Assembly (NCBI GenBank): GCA_033961575.1
Contig: CM066738.1
Coordinates: forward strand, 101,519,478-101,583,477
Reading direction: 5' to 3'
DNA: 64,000 bases
From: Aselliscus stoliczkanus
Taxonomy: Eukaryota; Chordata; Mammalia; Chiroptera; Hipposideridae
A program made the position numbers and the translations under genes. Below are positions 59,489-64,000 of the stretch, piece by piece (within the stretch, counting starts at the first letter, position 1; each line of letters starts with the position of its first letter). The notes beneath the pieces were generated by a model, which saw nothing but the letters and a program-made list of their open reading frames with translations, did not search any database and had not been told where the DNA came from.

Positions 59489-59588
59489 CTTTTTTGAGGG
59501 CAGTGTCACTGGCCCTCATATGTGGGACCGAACCGGAGCCGCTGGCTTCCCAAACCAGCGCTTAACCACCACGCCACTCGGCCGGCCC
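59489..59588 (-). mobile_element. short type A tRNA-SINE, antisense, nested in L1
   Basis: In sense GGGCCGGCCGAGTGGCGTGG, CGGTTCGGTCCC (one base shorter in the B box, as at 46.7 kb), GAGGGCCAGTGACACTGCCC, A-rich tail. TSD is not obvious. Confidence 0.9.
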
Positions 59589-59689
59589 TGAATATAACAT
59601 TTTTATTTTTTAAAAGGATACTCATTCATTTATTTATTCAAGATATAGAAAAATACAAAGATGGTAAAAAGTACCTGCAATTCAAACAT

Positions 59690-59745
59690 CTAGAGATAGT
59701 GACTGTAAAGTTCTAGTATTCATCGTTTCAGACACCTTCCTGCAT

Positions 59746-59782
<37 letters not shown>

Positions 59783-60130
59783 CATACCCAGATACATATT
59801 TTATAATAAGTGGAATTATAATATTTATTCTGTCCCACAATATTTCATTTTCACTCAACAATTTATTATCTGCAATATTCCATTGCATGTATGAACCATA
59901 TTTATTTAACTGGTGATTTATTTGGGAATATTGGTTATTTTCATATTTAAACTATGAATACTCTCTTATGTAAATATATCCTTATAACCCTCCCCAGGTC
60001 AAACAATATTAAAACATTGACTTTTGAAACCTATTACAAAGGACCTTCCTGAAAGGTTAAACCATTTATACTCCCAGCAATCGTACTCACCTGTTCATTT
60101 TTCATGCATTTCCTGGGTTTTGGCACTACA
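59690..60130 (-). mobile_element. decayed LINE-1 fragment, antisense, with (CA)n
   Basis: GATACATATTTTATAATAAGTGG, TTTTCACTCAACAATTTATTATC, CATATTTATTTAACTGGTG, TATGAATACTCTCTTATG and GACTTTTGAAACC fit a reversed old L1 3' segment. A (CA)n of about 15 units lies at 59749-59780. Confidence 0.65.
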
Positions 60131-61335
60131 TATTTTAAATTTTGCCAGTAAGTAAAAGTAACAAACCAAAGCCCTCGCTACTTGTGAGGTTTCCATCTTG
60201 TTTTGTACTGTTGACTGAATAATCTAATCATTTCTATGAGATGATTAGGAGACTAGATATCTTATTTTGCGGCTGTACTGTAGTTTTACACTCTGGAATG
60301 GGTCCTGAGGCCTACTTTTGCCCGCTTTCCCACTGCTGCTATTTTGCCACTAGAGGGCGAAGATGCTACAGAAACATAATCTTAACCTGGGACTCCACTG
60401 AGAGTGACAGGAGGCACTGTTAATAACTAGGTGGGGACAACAGGCCTACTCCAGGATGGCCCTGAGCATTCCCCCAGACATAATTAGCCCAGCATGATTG
60501 TCTTGCTTTGAGATGCCATTTAGAATGACAAGCAGTGATAACTATGCCTAGATTTATGATAATCTGGGTTATGTTTAGAGTTGTTCTAATAACCTCCAAA
60601 AATTTCTCAAAACGGTATTTTAAAAATTCATTTCATGAAGATTAAGTATATTGTATATAATGTATTATTCCTACACCAAGTCTAAATTAACATTTTAGAT
60701 CCCCCAGATAGGCAACCTAAGAGACAGAAACTCAATATGAAAGAAAATCTACTATGATGAGAAAATGTGGACTTGGGGCTTTTTAACTAGTAGCTGGGGC
60801 CTTAATTCCTACATTACTTGGAAGGTTGAGGCCATGAAACCGCCGCATCAGCAGAGCAGTGGTAAGCGACATCTGTCTTGAGGAATTCTTTTCTCTACCT
60901 GAGTCACCAGGATCCCTCTGTTATCTACCCTGTCTGTGTTCACACCTCCTCCCAATAGGCTCTGAATAAGAAGTATCTTCTTTGTTTTTCTTCCCAGAAC
61001 CTTGGACCACCAATGAGCCCACTTCCAAACACCCCAACATTTGTCTTCACAATCTTTCCCCATGAAACCAGCTTCTCATTGAATTTGCCAACCTCGGTGG
61101 AGCCAAATCCCCACCCTTCACTTCTTGGTGAATGGAACCCTGACTGCTCTGTCCACAGGCAGGCAGAGATGAGATTTCCCCAAACTCACCAGTATCCTGC
61201 TAAAGAAAGCCACATAGGTGTAATAAACACAATCCTAAGCATTTTACAGGTTTATCTGTGAGAACATAGGGCAACCTCATTAGAATGGGCCTAAAACAGG
61301 AGGAAAGGGGCGTAAAAATAGAGATTGGCTTCATA
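60131..61335. other. unassigned sequence
   Basis: No gene recognised. It contains the CTCF-like site listed next. Confidence 0.4.
60346..60361 (+). promoter_or_regulatory. strong CTCF-like motif
   Basis: GCCACTAGAGGGCGAAG matches the CTCF core CCASYAGRKGGCR at every defined position. It is not in a recognised repeat. Orientation is forward on the plus strand. Occupancy cannot be told from sequence. Confidence 0.5.
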
Positions 61336-61339
61336 AATA

Positions 61340-61835
61340 GTGACGGAGCCAGTAGTGCGCCAGGCACTGTTCTAGGAGCTGGGAATGACGTGGAGAATTA
61401 ATCCCGGTCTTTGCCTTCGGGTTGCTTAGAGACAATAAAGAGTTAACTAATGTAATGTTAGGGAGCCACTGTACAAGGGGGGAGAATCAAACACACAGAG
61501 AGAAGGGTGGGTAGGGTAGGGCAGATGTGAGCAGGGATCTGAATGAAGGGAGAGAGTGAGCTCTGTGAAGAGATAAGGAAGCATGTTATAAGCAGAAGGA
61601 ATAGCAAGGACCAAGACCATGCAGTTGGAACGTCCCTGGCAAGTTGAAGAACAAGAGGACCAGCACGGCTGGCGAGTGAGGAGAGACTGGGGAGGGAAAT
61701 GTTAAAGAGGTGACCAGGGGCGAGGTTCTGCAGGGGCTCACTGGCCTGTGGCAGGAATTTTGCACTTTATTGTAAGTATGATGGGAAGTCACTGGAGGGT
61801 TGAGAGCAAAGAAGTGGCACGATCAATTTATGTTA
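61340..61835 (+). mobile_element. old interspersed repeat of unnamed family
   Basis: TGCGCCAGGCACTGTTCTAGGAGC, AGAGACAATAAAGAGTTAAC, AGGAATAGCAAGGACCAAGACC, ATGGGAAGTCACTGGAGGG and AGTGGCACGATC are typical phrases of a long mammal-wide repeat, in order. It is the best copy of the family also seen at 31.7 and 46.4 kb. Confidence 0.7.
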
Positions 61836-61974
61836 TGAAAGAGCACCAGGCAAATGGTGTGATATGAAAGAGAAAAATAAACAGCAGTTGTTCGGCATAA
61901 CTCATGCTGATAACAATCTGTGAATGAGGAATATGATTAACTCAACTCTGCACTTGGCATCCAGGAAGGAAGGA

Positions 61975-62011
61975 ATCCAGGGAGGGAGGGAGGGAGGGAG
62001 GGAGGGAGGGA
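61975..62011. repeat. (GGGA)n microsatellite
   Basis: About eight GGGA units, also a potential G-quadruplex on the plus strand. Confidence 0.97.
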
Positions 62012-63547
62012 AGACAAAGAAATAACAGTTTATTCTGATGGCCTACTTTTCAATCCCATGAAATCATTATTCATGCTAAACTGTTTCCAGTAAATTCTCC
62101 AGGGTGCCTCAGTGATTCCCTGGTATTCAGTTTCTCAGGAGCATACCAGTCATTAAATGTTTGCAAGCTCTAAGTTTCTTAAGGATCATCTAGCAGCATC
62201 TTCGCATCACCCGAGGCTGGTGTGACTCAGGTCTCCCTGGCTCGCAGTCCAGTCTCCAGACAGAGCAGAAGTGGTACAGTTTGAATTCACTGCCACAGAG
62301 CTCCTGCCAAAGTAGCAGCTGTCCGGTCAAGTTGGAAAGTAAACGAACTGAAGAAAATAAATGTATCATGAATAAATAGGACATAGTAGTATCAAGAGAC
62401 TCCAGAATTGAGGGAGGATGGTTTCTCTGACATTTGCTGGGTTTTCCTTTATTTTCTGTTGCCCTAGTGGTTTGGGACCTGCCCTACACAGAGACAGAAT
62501 TGGGTTGGCCTTTCCAGTGCGATATGAGAGGGGTATCAAGGGCCTCTAGGAGACTAAGGGGAACATGGGTCACTTCCATTTTTGTGAGGTTTAGGTATAT
62601 TTTAAAATGAGGACAGTTTGAAAATATTCATGTGCTGCAGGATACAGCAAATGAGGAAATATTCCAAAATTGCTGGGAACTAGGGCTCTCGCTGTGGGAG
62701 AAAGAATATAGAAATGTACAATAACGGAAAATAAAGAAAAATCCTAGTGTTGGATTTAGATTTGAATTGGAGGTATCACTAAAAAGTCATTATGTAGCTA
62801 TAATGAGTTCTGTCCACTGAAAGGTCTGCAAAACAATAAAACCCAGTAGTAATTAGCACACGAGGCACCCTGGTCTTGCTCTCCAAATACAACTTCCCAA
62901 TTAAACGGAATTAGGGATCCTTGAAGATCTGGTTGATTTTATATCTTAAACAAAGCACAGATGAGCCTAGAATATCTTCTTGTATGAAAAGCAATGAGAG
63001 AGAGATGTGTGAAAGGACCCGGCTTGGAAGGGAACCCACTGGTCACATGTGGGACAACTAGAGCATCAGTAAGAATAATGGCAGACGTGGATACTAACAT
63101 TTAGAAATTTTTTTTAAGTGAATGAACAATTAAGCAAGTAAATGGCAGATAGCAGAAGCCAGGTTTCTCACTATTGGAATGGGAAGTTACAGATACGCAA
63201 GGGGAGGAGGCTAGAATAATCCATGTGGTAATGGAATAGAGTTGGGGACTCTAATCAGCATTCACTCATGTTTAGGGGAATGTAGACACAGATAATGACA
63301 CACAGAAATATTTGGAGACAGGTGAATATGCACAGGTTGGTATACAAACATACGTGTCATGCTCTGTCAGCCGAGGGGACTTAGGAGTAATGACACCCCA
63401 GTAGCAGCAGGCCTACCTGGCACCCAGATCTTGGTTTCTAACCTCATTCTCCAAGGGAAGGAAGCAGGGCTCCTTGGAGAAATAGCTGGCTCTAGGGCTG
63501 AGGCAGAAAATATACCGGGTGAGCCAGAAAGTAAGAAAGAAAATACT
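62012..63547. other. unassigned sequence
   Basis: No gene or repeat recognised. Confidence 0.4.
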
Positions 63548-64000
63548 GGGCCGGCCAAGTGGCGCATTGGTTAAGCGCTGGTTTTGGGATGCCAGCGGCC
63601 CCGGTTCGGATCCCACATGAGGGCCAGTGACACTGCCCTCTACAGCTAACAACAGCTCCACCTGGAGCTGGGCTGTGCGAGCCCCGGTGATGGTGTGGGC
63701 TGCAGCCCCTGCTGCAGTGGGCTACCATAGGCTACAGTGAGTGGCCCGCAGCCAGCGTGAGTGGCTGGCAGCCAAGCGTGAGCTGCCAATAGCCGCGATG
63801 AGCGACATCCAGAGGCCAGCGACCGATCTGCCTCATCCGGGAAGAGCACAATGACGATACCAACAGTGAAGCAACATCCTCCGCAACTAAACTGAAGAAC
63901 AAAAAGACAGCAACTTGTCTGTTCCCCTTCCCCGATTCCCCAACGCTGTTCCCCTCTGCCAATTCCCCAATAAAATCTTAAAAAAAAAAAAAAAAGAAAG
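63548..64000 (+). mobile_element. long type A tRNA-SINE, sense, at window end
   Basis: GGGCCGGCCAAGTGGCGCATTGG head, GGTTCGGATCCC B box, GAGGGCCAGTGACACTGCCC, GC-rich middle with two GTGAGTGGC units, CTGTTCCCCTTCCCCGATTCC, CCAATAAAATCTT and poly-A from about 63979. The 3' flank begins AGAAAG as does the 5' flank, but the duplication runs off the window. Least diverged long copy. Confidence 0.95.

Noticed and set aside
61975..62011. CRISPR-like or phage-like repeat array
   Set aside because: Simple GGGA microsatellite; no spacers; the window is mammalian.

Overview
The window looks like nuclear DNA of a placental mammal, and a bat is the best guess. The main clue is a dense set of tRNA-headed SINEs. 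Three head types occur: a Ser/Leu-tRNA-like head (GGCCGGCCGAGTGG..., called A here), a related head (GGCCAGCCGAGTGGCTCAGTTGG..., B) and an Ile-tRNA-like head (GGTTAGCTCAGGTGGTTAGAGC, C). Their combinations resemble SINEs I associate with Yinpterochiroptera (horseshoe, leaf-nosed and fruit bats). That placement comes from memory of families, not from a search. Ancient mammalian repeats (MIR, L2, MER5A, MLT1-type LTRs, old L1 3' ends) fill much of the rest, and CpG is sparse.

I find no convincing protein-coding gene, functional RNA gene or CRISPR array. Apart from open frames in repeats, the open frames have the lengths expected by chance in 128,000 codons of six-frame space. The window is therefore intergenic or deep intronic. 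One weak exon candidate (about 12,973) and one weak TATA-like site (28,578) are noted.

Layout. 0-16 kb: a MADE1-like mariner MITE, an MLT-type fragment, a CpG-rich patch near 4 kb, an MLT1A-type LTR (6.4-6.9 kb), a MER5A with target-site duplication (7.8-8.0 kb), another LTR-like repeat (10.6-11.2 kb), an L1 3' end and two MIRs. 16-19.4 kb: a SINE cluster with two short A copies, a long A copy and an A+B dimer, followed by a long pyrimidine microsatellite. 19.8-24 kb: old L1 3' ends, a MIR and a type C SINE. 24.8-35 kb: an interspersed repeat split by a long SINE, several L1 3' fragments, another long SINE and the largest L1 piece (34.0-35.1 kb). 35.9-36.3 kb: CA/CG and TA microsatellites. 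37.4-41.1 kb: an L2 split by a hAT element, a mariner split by a SINE, and SINEs of types C, B and B+C dimer. 42.5-49.3 kb: short A SINEs, a MIR, a C SINE, an old unassigned repeat and an L1 3' end. 50.4-64 kb: MIRs, hAT fragments, an MLT1-type LTR, an intact 216-bp mariner MITE, antisense L1 pieces, a strong CTCF-like motif at 60.35 kb and a long SINE at the window end.

No genes act together here. The useful content is the insertion history: target-site duplications and nesting order can be read directly, and they show the SINE families exchanging modules and retrotransposing as dimers.
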